Under the pieces are notes generated by a model that was not told where the DNA came from, ran no database searches, and saw only the letters and a program-made list of their open reading frames with translations. Below are positions 25,101 to 37,200 of a stretch of DNA of 64,000 nt, piece by piece (the first letter of the stretch is position 1; every line of letters starts with the position of its first letter). Made by a program: the position numbers and the translations under genes. This DNA is from Linum tenue (taxonomy: Eukaryota; Streptophyta; Magnoliopsida; Malpighiales; Linaceae). The stretch covers positions 9,570,150 to 9,634,149 of the forward strand of contig CAMGYJ010000004.1 in the NCBI GenBank assembly GCA_946122785.1. The letters are read 5' to 3'.

Positions 25101-27209
25101 TGAATTCTGGGGGTTGAGTACTGGATCAGTCAGTTCCTTGTATGCAATTTTGTTCTCCTCTATACAAATTCCATCTCTACAGCTTGCTGCTTATGTCATT
25201 CTTTCAACTGAACCTGTTTCACGGTCGGCTGTAGTCAAGGGCTCTGATGTTGTAATGGATGATGTTAGCAGTGATGATCAGGAGTCATCTAGTCTTGTGC
25301 TGCCATCAGAGAAAAGTATTCAGTTGCAGGAGGAATTAAGTTTTAGAGTTGAGAAACTTTCCTATGAAGTGCTTGAAATGGATTTGCTGGCACATGAACG
25401 AGTAATTACTCATGCTGTATACTTTTTATGATCTCAATGAAGCACGTTCTCAGTGGCTGATTAATTGTTGACTTTCTTGATTCTGCAGGTAAATATTTTA
25501 CTATCTTGGTCTTTGCTGCTGTCACACCTGTGGTCATTACCAGCATCATCTCCTTCCAGAGAGCAATTGGTCCAGTATGTTCAAGGTTCTGGTAACTCAA
25601 TAATACTAGATTGCATCTTCCAGCATATTCCTCTAGAAGCGTGCTATTCTCAGACCCTTAAGAAGAAAGATGCTGACCTGCCTCCTGAGGCATCAGAGGC
25701 TGTAAGTGGAGCAACTAGGGCCATAACTACTGGCTCATTATTGTTTGCGGTGGAATCATTATGGCCAGTTGGGACCAAGAGCATGGCCTCTCTTGCTGGA
25801 GCATTATATGGTTTTATGCTTCGAGTTTTCCCTGCTTATGTTAGGGGGTGGTTCTCCGAATTCCGTGATCGCTCTACCTCGTCTCTTATTGAAACCTTTA
25901 CACGAACATGGTGCAGTCCTGCTCTGATTGTTGACGAACTGTCTCAGGTAAGTATTCGGAATTAAACGTACGGTGTGCACACATATTTGACATAGGAAAT
26001 TAGTTGATTTTATATGATATGATTAGAACTGTTTAGGTAAAGAGAACACAAGATACTTCATTAGAATGCCAGTTATGGTTGATGATGTCCTTTGGGACTT
26101 GTATCATACAAATCAGGCTTTGTTTCAGTGACCATGTTTATTGTCTTTTATCCGGGATATTGAGGCTGCTTCAATCACAAAAGTTGCACTTATGATCACT
26201 TATTGAAGCATTTTAAGAAGGTGGAGTTATCTTTTGTGAAAGCATGAAAAAGTAAAGAATATATAGAATGAAGGAGGGGAAACTACTTGGCTTTAAAGAT
26301 GCTTTTCCCCCTGTTAGGGCTTTGAGGATGCCTTTGATTGTTGGGAAATGACACAAACATGGCTTTGATGCAGATAAAGAAAGCGGACTTCGCTGATGAG
26401 ATGTTTTCAGTGAGTGTGAGCAAATCGGCAAATGAAGTCGTGGCTACATATACAAAAGAAGAGACAGGAATGGATCTAGTCATCCGTCTTCCTGCGACAT
26501 ACCCACTACGCCATGTTGACGTTGATTGTATGAGAAGTCTTGGGATAAGTGAGGTGAAGCAAAGGAAATGGTTAATGTCTATGATGATGTTTGTTCGCAA
26601 TCAGGTATGCAGCTAAGCGATTACTGAAATTGTGGTCTTTTGCACACTATCAATTGCGTGGAGGGGCAATAGGTTTTTTTTTGTGAATTTCATTCTCACT
26701 TGGCGATGAGTTAGGCCTAATCGACAAAGTAGGATCCAGTTTAATATTAATTTAATTGGAAACTGACAGTAGGGGCCTCATTTGAATTGTCGAAATAGTG
26801 GAGGAGGGGAGTTCAGATAGGGGCTTGTTAAACACAATATGGTTGTGTGGCCAAATTGTAGGAGAACTCATTTTTATTTGATGTGTTGTCCAATACTGTG
26901 AATATTTTTCCTGAGTGAAGTGATCAGTATGTTGTGAGAAGCTGCAGATAGTCTAATATTTCATGTTCTGGGTTGATACAGAATGGAGCATTAGCTGAAG
27001 CCATAAGGATATGGAAGAGTAATCTGGACAAAGAGTTTCAAGGAGTGGAGGAGTGCCCAATATGTTACAGCGTCATACATACAGACAACCACAGCCTTCC
27101 TCGACTTGCTTGCCGGACTTGCAAACACAAGTTCCATTCAGCCTGTCTCTATAAGTGGTTCTCGACATCCCACAAATCTTCATGCCCGTTGTGTCAGTCT
27201 CCCTTCTGA
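16189..27209 (+). CDS. LTN1: E3 ubiquitin-protein ligase listerin, 16 exons, 1888 aa
   Basis: Exons: 16189-16244, 16353-16470, 16571-16633, 16726-16803, 17453-17544, 17799-17901, 18520-18672, 19423-20078, 20222-20672, 20922-21451, 22053-22782, 23550-24240, 24374-25401, 25489-25947, 26374-26604, 26982-27209. Phases match at every junction (5667 nt). The N-terminus [12 protein letters not shown] and the segment [14 protein letters not shown]...[20 protein letters not shown] are characteristic of listerin. A long alpha-helical HEAT/ARM-like middle follows. Exon 15 looks like the RWD-type domain, and the last exon holds a RING-CH-like finger: C1838, C1841, C1857, C1860, H1865, C1868, C1881, C1884. 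Known role: Listerin binds 60S subunits carrying stalled nascent chains and ubiquitinates them for degradation (ribosome-associated quality control, cytosol). Length is close to the Arabidopsis protein. No damage is seen. Confidence 0.96.
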
Positions 27210-28071
27210 TGTGCAGACTTGGAAGTCGGTTAGGGATCCCTAGGAAAGAAGGTACTACTACCAAATTTCAACTCCTTAATTTCACTGCTTTGTGATTGTC
27301 GTGTTCTCTGCATGTGTAGTTAACAACCTGATTTCTTTTTGATTTCAGAGCATGTTGGAAACTTGGCAGAGTGATCATAGTACAGAAGGCGAGTTTCATA
27401 ATTTCGGCAATGTGTATTGTGTACAGTGCAAGATGGAATTAGCTGTTGTTTGTCAGATGGAGTTGTACTTTCGTTTGAAGGCGCAAAGAGAATAGATCGA
27501 TAGAGAACTTCTCACTTTCTAACTACGGCCAACTTGTGATCAGGGGAATAACCAAAAAACACTATTTCGTACTTGGGCTTTAGTGGGTTTGCCGATCATA
27601 CTATCCACCATTGTCCATTGAAGATCAATTTCCTTGTCATCCAATGGCCCCATTGCTGTTTGCATAGTATTTTTGCTTTTGGTGGATCTTCTTGTTTTTT
27701 TTTTTTTCGTAGCATTGACAGTCATGAGTCAAGAGACACTTGCCTGGTTGACGCCATTTGTGTCATGTTCCATCGTTGCATTATCAATTTCAGTCGACGA
27801 AAACCGGATCCTTGATGGAGATCCAAAAGTAGGAGGCGTTCCAGCCCAGAATTCCTAGTGGAGAGTTGGGTGCCCTAAACTCCGGACATCCAACTCAGTT
27901 TGCATGCCGCTAACATGAAATTTCTTTAATACCAGGACCAATACACACAACCCTTCAAACTACTTATCATACTATTGTTTTTGTTCAGTTCAGCACAAGC
28001 ATACAAACCAGAAACACCGTATACAAGTTGAACCCTAGAAATGCCGTTCAACAACAACCAAACCGTGGATG
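27210..28071 (+). other. LTN1 3' flank and intergenic DNA
   Basis: The stretch after the LTN1 stop probably holds its 3' UTR. A possible 3'-UTR intron uses GT at 27251 and AG at about 27349. Short ORFs on both strands at 27540-27858 are unlike any family I know and have skewed composition (Lys-rich on one strand, Phe/Leu-rich on the other), so I do not call a gene. Confidence 0.4.
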
Positions 28072-28268
28072 GGCTGCATTAGGGGTGGCTATCGGGTTTT
28101 TGGTTTTACTCGAAACCGGACCGTATAACCCGGACCGAAATCGGACCAGGACATGATAGCAAATAATCCAATCCTATCTTCGGGATTAGATTTGAACCGT
28201 ACTGAAAACCGGATAAAGACCGAATAAGAGAGCCCAACCTCCAAAATTTAAACAACTCCTCACGTCCA

Positions 28269-28487
28269 AGGAGTCTTCGGCTAGAATGTTATTAGGGTTT
28301 CTCACCACACAAAGCTACAGAGAAACCGACAGCAACAAAGTATATATAGGTTTACCAATCCCGAAAACACTAACAAGGGAGTTGGTAAATTACACAACAA
28401 TACCCAAACAAAGAAGTAGCCTTCAACAAGGGAATCGACTACACCAAACCGTATGTCCTCAACATGGCACGCGTACGGTTCACAACA
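28269..28487 (-). repeat. 3' LTR of the reverse copia, truncated
   Basis: About 219 bp match 32167-32388 closely, e.g. AGGAGTCTTCGGCTAGAATG and CAACATGGCACGCGTAC. The minus-strand start TGTTGTGAAC follows the polypurine tract. The distal part present in the other LTR (32080-32166) is absent here. Confidence 0.88.
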
Positions 28488-28494
28488 CGCCCCC

Positions 28495-31400
28495 TCAAGC
28501 GATGGCGTGAATGTCGTGAAGGCCAAGCTTAGAAGTGAGATAGGAGAACTGCTCGGCACCTAAGCCTTTAGTGAACATATCGGCGATCTGATCTTTAGAA
28601 GCGATCTTGCAGGGAGCTATATCTCCAGAAGTAACGCGCTCCCTTACGAAATAACAATTCATCTCCACGTGCTTCGTCTGCTCGTGAAAAACAGGGTTGG
28701 CAGCAATATGTAATGCTGCCTGATTGTCACAATGCAGCGGAGTGGGAGCCTTGCTAGAAATATCGAGCTTGCTAAAGAGCCAACGAAGCCAGAGGAGTTC
28801 ACTCACTGTGCTAACCATGGCACGATACTCAGCTTCGACAGAAGAACGAGCCACAATAGACTGTTTCTTGGTACGCCAAGAAACCGGGCAATCACCTAAA
28901 CGAATGAAGTATCCAGTAGTGGAGCGACAGGTGTGCTGACAACCGCCCCAATCAGAATCACAGTAAGCCGTCAAATGAAGGGAACCACTCGTGCGAAAGT
29001 ACAGCCCGCGGCCTGGAGAACCTTTGAGGTACCGGAGGACCCGATGTGCAACATCCTCATGCTGCTGTCGAGGAGAGGGGACAACCTGACTCAAGATATT
29101 GACTGCATAAATGATGACTGGTCATGTAACAGTCAGATACTGCAGACGACGAAAATCATAAGGATCTTTGGTTGCGGGTCCCTCAATTCTGGCGAGATGA
29201 TGGTTTTGCTCAATGGGAAAAGCACATGGTTTAACACCTAGTGCGTCGGCGTCCTTGAGGATGTCGAGGGCATACTTCCTCTGAGATAAAAACCAGTCCA
29301 CGACAAGAACGGGCAACTTCAATGCCCAAGAAATATTTTAACACACCCAAATCATTGATACTAAATTGTGCCTGCAGAAAATCTTTCACATGCTGAATAG
29401 TATGGAGAGCATCCCCACCAAGGATAATGTCATCTACGTAGATGAGAGCAAATGTGAAACTACCATTACGGGGAAGCAAAAAAAGTGAGGGGTCCGCCTT
29501 CGACTGTTGAAAGCCGAACTTCTGCAAGGCCTGCGTGAACTTCATGTACCAGTTACGAGAGGCCTGCTTGAGGCCGTACAGGGACTTGAGAAGATGATAT
29601 ACCCTGTTGCCCCCCGGTCGAGCAAACCCAGAAGGATGTTTCATATAAACCTCTTCATGCATATCACCGTGCAAGAAGGCATTGTTGACGTTCAATTGAT
29701 GCAAATGCCAACCATGGTGAGCAGTAACAGAGAGAACACAACGTATGGTTACCAACTTAGCAACCAGGGCAAAGGTATCATGATAGTCCACGCCCTTGAT
29801 TTGGGTGAAACCCTTAGCCACCAAGCGCGCCTTGTACCGCTCCACACTACCATCGGGGCGAAATTTGATCTTGTATACCCATTTAGCTGCAATGGCCTTC
29901 TTATTTGGGGGAAACTCTTGCAAATCTCAAGTGCCTTTAGCCTCGAGGGCATCAATCTCGTGTTGCATGGCTTCCCGCCAGCATGCATACTTAACAGCAT
30001 CATGGAAGAACTTCGGCTCAACCAAGGTGTCTACAGCTGCCACGAAAACCTTGTGATTAGGGGAGAGTCGATGAAAAGTAACATAAGTTGATAAAGGATA
30101 TTTAGAAGTAGTAGCAGTATGAGAAGAAGGGAGCAAATTTTCATAACCTTGCAGACGAACGAAAGGCTTCTGCTGGCGATCACTCCTGCGAAGGGGAACC
30201 TCGGCAGTAGGAGGAGAAGGAAAAAGCGGCGGGGAATATTCACCACTCATATCCTCCTGTGAAGAGCTCTCGATGTCAACGCCCTTGACGGCACACATGG
30301 GGAAGTGACGTCCTCAACAGCTGCTAGAGTGAAAGCGGGAGCCGGTGTGGGAGCAGTTCCATCGTCATCGATCGATGGAGAAAGCGCGGGGTTAAGCGGT
30401 GGCAAAGGCTGAACGCCGCCGGGCACAAAGTGAAACGGGAACGTGCGCTCGTCGAAGACAACATCCTGAGATGTAAATATGCGACGAGAAGATAATTCAT
30501 AGACCCGATACCCTTTCTGAGATGAGGGATATCCAAGAAAGACACATGCTCGCCCACGTTCACCAAACTTGTCCAATGAAGAACGAGTGTCCTTCGAATA
30601 AACGAGGCAGCCAAAAGCACGCAAGTGATCATAGGAAGGACAACGATTGAATAACCGTTCAGACGGGGTTTGATTATCAAGAGCACGATGAGGCAGCCGA
30701 TTGATTAAATACCCTGCAGTGAGAACACGTTCACCCCAAAAACGCTTTGGCAGGTTTGCATGGAAGCGTAGGGCGCGAGCAGTGTCCAGGATATGTCGAT
30801 GCTTATGCTCAACGACACGTTCTGCTGTGGAGTGTCAGTACATGACGTTTGAAGGCGAATGCCCTCATCGAGATAGAGATCTAACATCTCCATCGACTGG
30901 AACTTTGTCCCGTTATCTGTCTGAATAACCTTGATTGTTTGAATGGATTGCCGAGAAGCCTGTCTAATAAAGAGTTTCAAGTACTTTGCTGCCTTAGACT
31001 TGAACTTAAGTAAATAAATCCACACTCCACGAGTGAAATCATCAACCACGGTAAGCAAATATTTTGCACCACTCAAAGACGGAACTCGATATCCACCCCA
31101 AATGTCAATATGGATATGTTCAAAAGGTCTACTACTACGAATAGAACTCGACGGAAACACCAATCGAGGTTGCTTTGCTCGCAAATAGGATGAGCAAAGC
31201 TTATTATTCTGGCTATGCAAACTAGAACCCAACTGCAACAAATCTAACTTTTCTAGCAAGGGATGACCCAGGCGCACGCCAATAAACAAGAGCAAATACT
31301 AGAGCCCGTCATTCTGCGTTCTTGTCCCAATAATCATCTTCGAGCGTAAGTCTTGTATCACACAGAAGTCGCCCAAGAAGATCAATGCCAAAGAAAAATC

Positions 31401-32069
31401 CCGAGTAAGTTGGCTAACAGACAGAAGATTGCATTTAAACTCCGGAACCAGCAAGACCCGCGGCAAGGTCATGTCATCAATAGCCGAGCCATCAGGAACC
31501 CGAACTTGTAAATCCGAGTCTTGCTGTGAATTAACAATGAGCCGATAATCGTTGACGATGTACTCGTTGCAACTTGATCAATTAACCACTCATATCGAGT
31601 TAAAGAAGGAGGCAGGAAATTACCTGTCATCTTATTATTAGTGGAGGCTGTCTTCAAATTACCCCCAAAGAGCAACTTTAGCTTATCAAACTGTGAGGCA
31701 CTCAAGCCCGAAATAGGGCTCTCATTTACGCCAACCTGAGCGGCTCGAGGCCCTCCTTTGCCACGCGGTGGTCCTCCTTTCTGCCGACCATCCTTTTCAC
31801 CCTTGGCAGCACCACGCCCTGGATATCCAATGAGCTCAAAACAACGATCCTTTGTGTGCCCCGTCTTATTGCAATGATCACAAACATACCGAGGCTTGAC
31901 AGGATCATGAGGGCGACCAGAACTGGCGTGTTGAGAAGAGCGCTCGTCCTAAACATGAAAAGCGGCTACCTCGACGATGGGACGACGGGAAATGGCGATC
32001 AGACGCTGTTGCTCATCATTGGTGGCGAGATGGTAGGCTTCAGCTAAGCTAGGGATGTGGCGCAAAGCC
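28495..32069 (-). pseudogene. Copia gag-pol remnant (minus strand)
   Basis: From 5' to 3' on the minus strand there is a short gag tail with a CCHC finger (YVCDHCNKTGHTKDRCFE, about 31890-31840) and a protease region near 31600-31550. The integrase core follows (HIHIDIWG, then QTDNGTKF; 31295-30705), then the GKKI-like tail FGCLVYSKDTR (about 30620-30590). RT has YVDDIILGGD (about 29440), and RNase H has YCDSDWGG, ARSSVEAEYRA and DNQAALHI (29094-28495). The coding is split by many frameshifts and stops, for example near 31300, 30705, 30300, 29925 and 29230. Most of gag is missing: the finger lies only about 150 bp from the primer site. It is non-functional. Confidence 0.9.
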
Positions 32070-32079
32070 TCTGATACCA

Positions 32080-32388
32080 TGAAAAATGTGAAAGAACGAA
32101 ACACGAACACGACGATTTGCGTGGTATCCTCGTTAACATGAATGAGACTAATCCACGAAAGATTCTCACGAGGAGTCTTCGGCTAGAATGTTATTAGTGT
32201 TTCTCACCACACAAAGCTACAGAGAAATCAGCAGCAACAAAGTATATAAGGTTTACCAATCCCGAAAACACTAACAAGGGAGTTGGTAAATTACACAACA
32301 GTACCCAAACAAAGAAGTAGCCTTCAACAAGGGAATCAGCTACATCAAACTGTAAGTCCTCAACATGGCACGCGTACAGTTCACAACA
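32080..32388 (-). repeat. 5' LTR of the reverse copia
   Basis: 309 bp, reading TGTTGTGAAC...TTTTTCA on the minus strand, directly followed by the tRNA primer site. TG...CA ends are present. Confidence 0.85.
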
Positions 32389-32881
32389 GGACCGGATCAA
32401 GACCGGACCGTATCGAGTACAATCTTTGGTCCTTATATTCCCGAAAAAGATCAGACTAGAACCGATTCAATTCAGGTCAATTTAACCGGACCGGACCGTA
32501 TAAGCAGTTCGGGCTTTTTAGTTTTACCCAAAATCGGACCGTATAACCCGGACCGAGACCAGGCCGGAACCAGATAGCAAACAATCCAATCCAATCTTCG
32601 GGTCTAGATTTGTGGTAAAAAACTGTTTGGGACCGGACTGAAAACCGGATAAGAGAGCCCAACCCCCAAAATTTATCCTCCTCACCCTTTCAGGCCGCCA
32701 CTCAAATCCCCCCTCAGGCCACTCATATCACCACAAGTCAATCTAAAATCAAGACCGAATTGGGACTGGACCGGATCAAGACCGGACTGTATCCAATGCA
32801 ATCTTTGGTCCTTATATTGTCGAAAATATCGGACCGCGAGACTGGGTCAATTCTGACCAATTTAACCGGACCAGACCATAT

Positions 32882-33323
32882 TAGGGCTGGCTATTTGGAC
32901 CGGGACCGGATGAAAAACCGGAAACCGGACAGTATAACCCGGACCGAGACCGGACCGGGACCGGATAGTAAACAATCCAATCCAATCTTTGGGTTTAGAT
33001 TTGAGGTAAAAAATCGGATAAAGACCGGATAAGAGAGCTCAACACCCAAAACTTAAGGGTAATTTGCATAAACGGTCACAAACCTTTACACTTAGTACAA
33101 AACTTAACCAACTCTTCACCCTTTTAGGCCTTAGGCCACTCAAATTCCCACAATCTCAATATAAAATCAAGACCGAATTGGGACCGGACCGGGTCAAGAC
33201 CGGACTGGATCAAGACCGGACTGTATCCAATCCAATCTTCGGTCCTTATATTCTCAAAAAAACCGGACTGGACCGGATCAATTTGGGCCAATTTAACCGG
33301 ACCGTACCGTATAGCCACCCCTA
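32882..33323. mobile_element. Nested hAT copy with its own 8-bp duplication
   Basis: This 442-bp element starts TAGGGCTGGCTAT and ends ATAGCCACCCCTA. It is flanked by GACCATAT (32874-32881) and GACCGTAT (33324-33331), 7 of 8 identical. It interrupts the right end of an older copy of the same family; removing it restores that copy's terminus. It belongs to the same family as 35975-36392 but lies in the opposite orientation. Confidence 0.88.
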
Positions 33324-33349
33324 GACCGTATAGCCACCCCAGGCTGCAT

Positions 33350-33701
33350 GGACCAAATATGGGCTTATGGGCTAAGCAACCACTTGTGCTAAGAGAAAGT
33401 TGTATAAAACGAGTTAATATATGACAGCTGAGATCGATGGAGGATGATTGAAAACCAGGCATGAAGGCAAGAAAAAACAGAAATTAGGAAAACATATTTT
33501 CCTATACGTAACGAACACTCTTAACACCATAAAATTGGTCCCTAACGAGCTTCCAACACGACTGTATTGCAACCGAATAGGGACCCCAGAGGCTTTTCTT
33601 CCACGTACGTCAAAGTATGACAATTGCAGCTTTCGGTAAGAGCAGTACGTATTATTTAAGAGTTAACCCAACAGACAATCAAAGCAATTGGAAAGAAGAT
33701 C
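33350..33701 (+). promoter_or_regulatory. Upstream region of the GDSL gene
   Basis: A TATA-like run (TATTATTTAAGA) lies at about 33649-33660, some 45 bp upstream of the start codon. No other gene is seen in this stretch. Confidence 0.4.
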
Positions 33702-35598
33702 ATGGCCTCCTCCAGAGGTTCTCTGGGATCAAACATCATAATCTTCTTCTTGTTACTTTTTGCAACCACTGGTTCTCAAATTTTCTGCGAAGCGACCATA
33801 GGAGTTGGTGGAGTTCCAGCAGTTTACATGTACGGTGACTCGGTTCTCGACACCGGGAACAATGACTACATCGTAACTTTGTTCAAGTCCAACTTCCCTC
33901 CCTACGGAAAGAATTTCCCGGGAAGAAAGCCCACCGGCCGATTCTCAGATGGGAAACTCATTTCAGACTTCATAGGTATTATACTACATTAATGACGTGA
34001 TTTTTCAGTTCAGGATTTACAGTTATCAAATGATTATACTCTTTTTTTTTTCTCTCAGTTCAAAGTTTAGGGATCAAAGAAACTTTACCGGCTTATCTTG
34101 ATCCGGATCTTGATGCGGAAGATCTAATAACGGGAGTTAATTTTGCTTTTGGTGGCTGTGGATACGATCCATTATCAGCAAAGACATTCGTAAGAATCTG
34201 ACACTAAAAATGTTTAATTTGTGCTTCTTGCTCATTACTTATATCCGGTTATCCCAATTAATTTATGTACATGCGTCAAAAGTTATATTGTTCTAATAAC
34301 TCGAGTGGCACACGTTAACATAAACGAGATGATGATTATGATGAAAGTGTATAACAAACATCTTATAATATGAGTGTATAATGTACTAATCCATACAATA
34401 TTATTTCTTATAAATTTGTGTATCAAGCAGTTCTTTTATCAATTTCTTTCGATCTCAACTTATTTTTATTCTTTAAGTTTAGGTTCGGTCTTTTATCAAT
34501 TTCTTTATTACATTATGATAATAAAGAAATATTATGCATTGGCTCGGTTTGGGTTTTGAGATTTTAGAACCCCAAACCAACCTAGTTATTTATTGGATCT
34601 TCACTCAAACATCCTCATCTCTTCCATCCATTTGACTTAGTTTGCTTAAAATATAAATTGATTCGGGTCGAGTGACACAAATGAATCGGGTTTTGAGTCA
34701 TTTTGTTCATTCCTAATTCCTAAATGAAAGTGTATAGCATACATACATCCTATAATATGGGTGTATAATGGACTAACACATAGTCACATACTATATTATT
34801 TCTGACTGACCGTCGAAATTTGTATATATCAGGCAGTTCCTTCGATCGAAGCTCAACTCAACTTCTTCAAACAATACAAAGAAAAGCTGAAAACCCTAGT
34901 CGGAGAGCAGAAATCAAACGACATCGTAGAGCGCAGCCTCCACGTAATATCAGCCGGAAACGACGACGTCGGGTTGACCTATTTCCTCACCGGAAAACAA
35001 CTCGACCTACCTTCGTACGCCGCCTTTCTCGTAACCCAGGCCACCGCAAACCTCAGACAACTATACAAACTGGGAGCGCGTAAGATCGCCGTCTTTAGCA
35101 CGACGGTGACCGGATGCGTCCCTTTTTCGAGAACTTTTTTCGGCGGGAAACGAAGGCAATGTTCCGACGTCTCCAACGAGCTAGCGATGATGTTCAACGA
35201 CAAGCTTAGCGAGGCAGTTGAAGCCTTGAACGACGACGTTCGTCTTCCTAACTTGAACATCGTGTTTGTGGACGTGTACAGGCCCCTGTTAAAAATCATT
35301 AGGCGTCCTGAAAATTATGGTAATTATTATTGGGTTAATTTCTCTTTATTTAAGGTGATTAGCGTGCATGATTAATTAGATTTACGTGGATTATTGATCA
35401 ATTGCAGGGTTTGATATAGCGACGGAAGGATGCTGCGGGACAGGTGCTTTCGAGTTTGCAATTCTTTGCAATCCATTGACCCCTTTTACGTGTGCCAATA
35501 CTTCAAAGTACTTGTATTTTGATGGTGCTCATCCCACGGAGAAGGCGTATAAGATCGTATTTTCGGAAATATGGAATTCCATAATCGAGCTTTTATGA
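33702..35598 (+). CDS. GDSL-type esterase/lipase, 4 exons, 360 aa
   Basis: Exons are 33702-33975, 34059-34189, 34833-35319 and 35408-35598; GT-AG introns, consistent phases, 1083 nt. An N-terminal hydrophobic segment (about 11-30) looks like a signal peptide, so the product is probably secreted or in the cell wall. Block [13 protein letters not shown], puts the nucleophile at Ser47. Block II is [12 protein letters not shown]. Block III, SAGNDD, gives Asn178. Block V, DGAHPT, gives Asp336 and His339. All four SGNH catalytic residues are present. Plant members hydrolyse cutin, wax or acylated sugars and lipids; the substrate here is unknown. Block II has Phe-Gly-Gly-Cys where most relatives have Ser-Gly-Gly-Ala. 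Intron 2 (643 bp) holds an imperfect direct repeat. The gene appears intact. Confidence 0.93.
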
Positions 35599-35966
35599 AA
35601 TCGAATGTATTACATGTTATCAGTGAATTGACTGTGATGATTTTTATGGTGGAAACGTACGTAAATTTCTAATTTGAATATATGAAGATATCGGAAAACG
35701 TTTCGTGGAATCGGACAGTAAAATATGTTTATCGTACGTATTTTGATATTATGTTACTGCTATTGTTATATTGTTAAGGTGACTATCACCTCTCATCTAG
35801 TATGATCACTTGGGATGATCCAGAAAAGAAAAAGAAAAAACATAAAAATTGAACTCACCAGAGGAACTTATTAAAAACAAATTCATCAGAACAATACTAT
35901 GGAAATAGGAAACGAATAATGACTAAAATAAATTGAAGGTTGGATAGACAAATCATTGCTGTTGGG
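35599..35966. other. GDSL 3' flank
   Basis: AT-rich sequence, presumably 3' UTR and spacer. No gene seen. Confidence 0.4.
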
Positions 35967-35974
35967 ATGGAAAA

Positions 35975-36392
35975 TAGGGGTGGCTATGCGGTCCGGTCCG
36001 GTTAAATTGACCCAAATTGATCCGGTCCAGTCCGGTTTTTTTGAAAATATAAGGACCGAAGATTGGATTGGATACAGTCCGGTCTTGACCCGGTCCGGTC
36101 CCAATTCGGTCTTGATTTTATATTGAGATTGTGGGAATTTGAGTGGCCTAAGCCCTAAAAGGGTGAGGAGAGTTGGTTAAGTTTTGTACTAAGTGCAAAG
36201 GTTTGTGACCGTTTATGCAAATTACCCTTAAGTTTTGGGTGTTGAGCTCTCTTATTCGGTCTTTATCCGGTTTTTTTATCTCAAATCTAAGCCCAAAGAT
36301 TGGATTGGATTGTTTACGATCCGGTCTCGATCCGGGTTATACGGTCCGGTTTCCGGTTTTTCATCCGGTCCCGGTCCAAATAGCCAGCCCTA
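35975..36392. mobile_element. Intact-ended non-autonomous hAT element (418 bp)
   Basis: Ends TAGGGGTGGCTAT and ATAGCCAGCCCTA are inverted repeats with one mismatch. A perfect 8-bp duplication ATGGAAAA lies at 35967-35974 and 36393-36400. Internal CCGGTCCGGT and TCTTGACCCGGTCC motifs match the copies at 28080-33341. It has no coding. Confidence 0.95.
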
Positions 36393-36400
36393 ATGGAAAA

Positions 36401-37195
36401 GGCTCGTTCTACAGAGAGAAGAGAAGGTTGGGCCATGTCTTGGACCAATAGAAGAAAGAAAGATTTTTGGGTTTGGATCCCACAACATCCTCTAGCCACA
36501 GTCCAACCCTTTTCCGAATCTAGAGTTAGCATCACGCTTATAAATATTTCGATTTTAGATATTCAGTTCAGTACTATTTAAAAATCGTCGAGTGTTCTTT
36601 TATAATAGGATTATGTGTAACTAGAAAAATGGTCTAAATGAACATATCCAAACCACTATAAATTTAGACTAGAAATTTTAGGCCTAATGATTTTTATTTT
36701 TAAAAAAATAAAACTTAAAGTCTAAAACGTAAAAGACTCTTAGCTAAAGTTCACATTTCCCTGTCAAAACTCAAAATATTCTTCACTCCCAAAACAAAAA
36801 CACGAACTAGGAGACAAACGGACACAAAATGATTCCTCCGCCAGTCCACCGATTGCTGCTTTTATTTCCAGTCCTTTGATTAAGAAAATATTTACAAACT
36901 TGTTGAGTCATCATTTAGATTGCTTCAGTTGAGTGGAGCACTAGATTCTAACAGTTCTTTCAGGTCATTTGGTGAAGAAAATATTTGCAAACCTGCTCAA
37001 AAGTTTAGCCTCGAGACTTTGAAGACCGAGATGCATTCTTTAAAAAATGAGCTATGATATTATGCCGTTCATGTGGTTTCTAGTCGATAATATTAAGTTT
37101 CTCCCCTTGCGAAATTACCAGAGAAGCTGGCGGAAATAGGGATGGACACACAATACAAATTGATTTGTCGATTAATTCGTCTAGTGTTGACCTTG
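36401..37195. other. Intergenic DNA, no gene seen
   Basis: AT-rich, without long frames or clear repeats. Confidence 0.4.
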
Positions 37196-37200
37196 CCCAT

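Larger units (their letters stand above)
28269..32388 (-). mobile_element. Degenerate Ty1/copia retrotransposon, reverse orientation
   Basis: Two related LTRs bound a minus-strand gag-pol remnant. The primer site TGGTATCAGAG (complement of plus 32069-32079) abuts the 5' LTR, matching initiator-tRNA-Met priming. The polypurine tract TTGAGGGGGCG (complement of 28488-28498) abuts the 3' LTR. The order on the minus strand is zinc finger, protease, integrase, RT, RNase H. It is inserted in the hAT dimer. The outer end of the 3' LTR is missing about 90 bp, together with adjacent hAT sequence, so no 5-bp duplication remains. Confidence 0.9.
28080..33341. mobile_element. Composite hAT non-autonomous element (tandem dimer) with nested insertions
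   Basis: The left end is TAGGGGTGGCTAT and the right end is ATAGCCACCCCA, imperfect inverted repeats. The 8-bp duplication GGCTGCAT lies on both sides, at 28072-28079 and 33342-33349. The interior is full of ACCGGACCG, AACCCGGACCG and TCAAGACCGGAC motifs. Copy 1 runs 28080-28265 and resumes at 32389-32501 around a copia. Copy 2 runs from about 32502 to 32881 plus 33324-33341 around a second hAT. The junction near 32501 has lost the inner ends of both copies, giving a fused dimer. It has no transposase. Confidence 0.85.

Noticed and set aside
27540..27858. Short ORFs on both strands after LTN1
   Set aside because: Low complexity (Phe- or Lys-rich), no domain, no consistent start.
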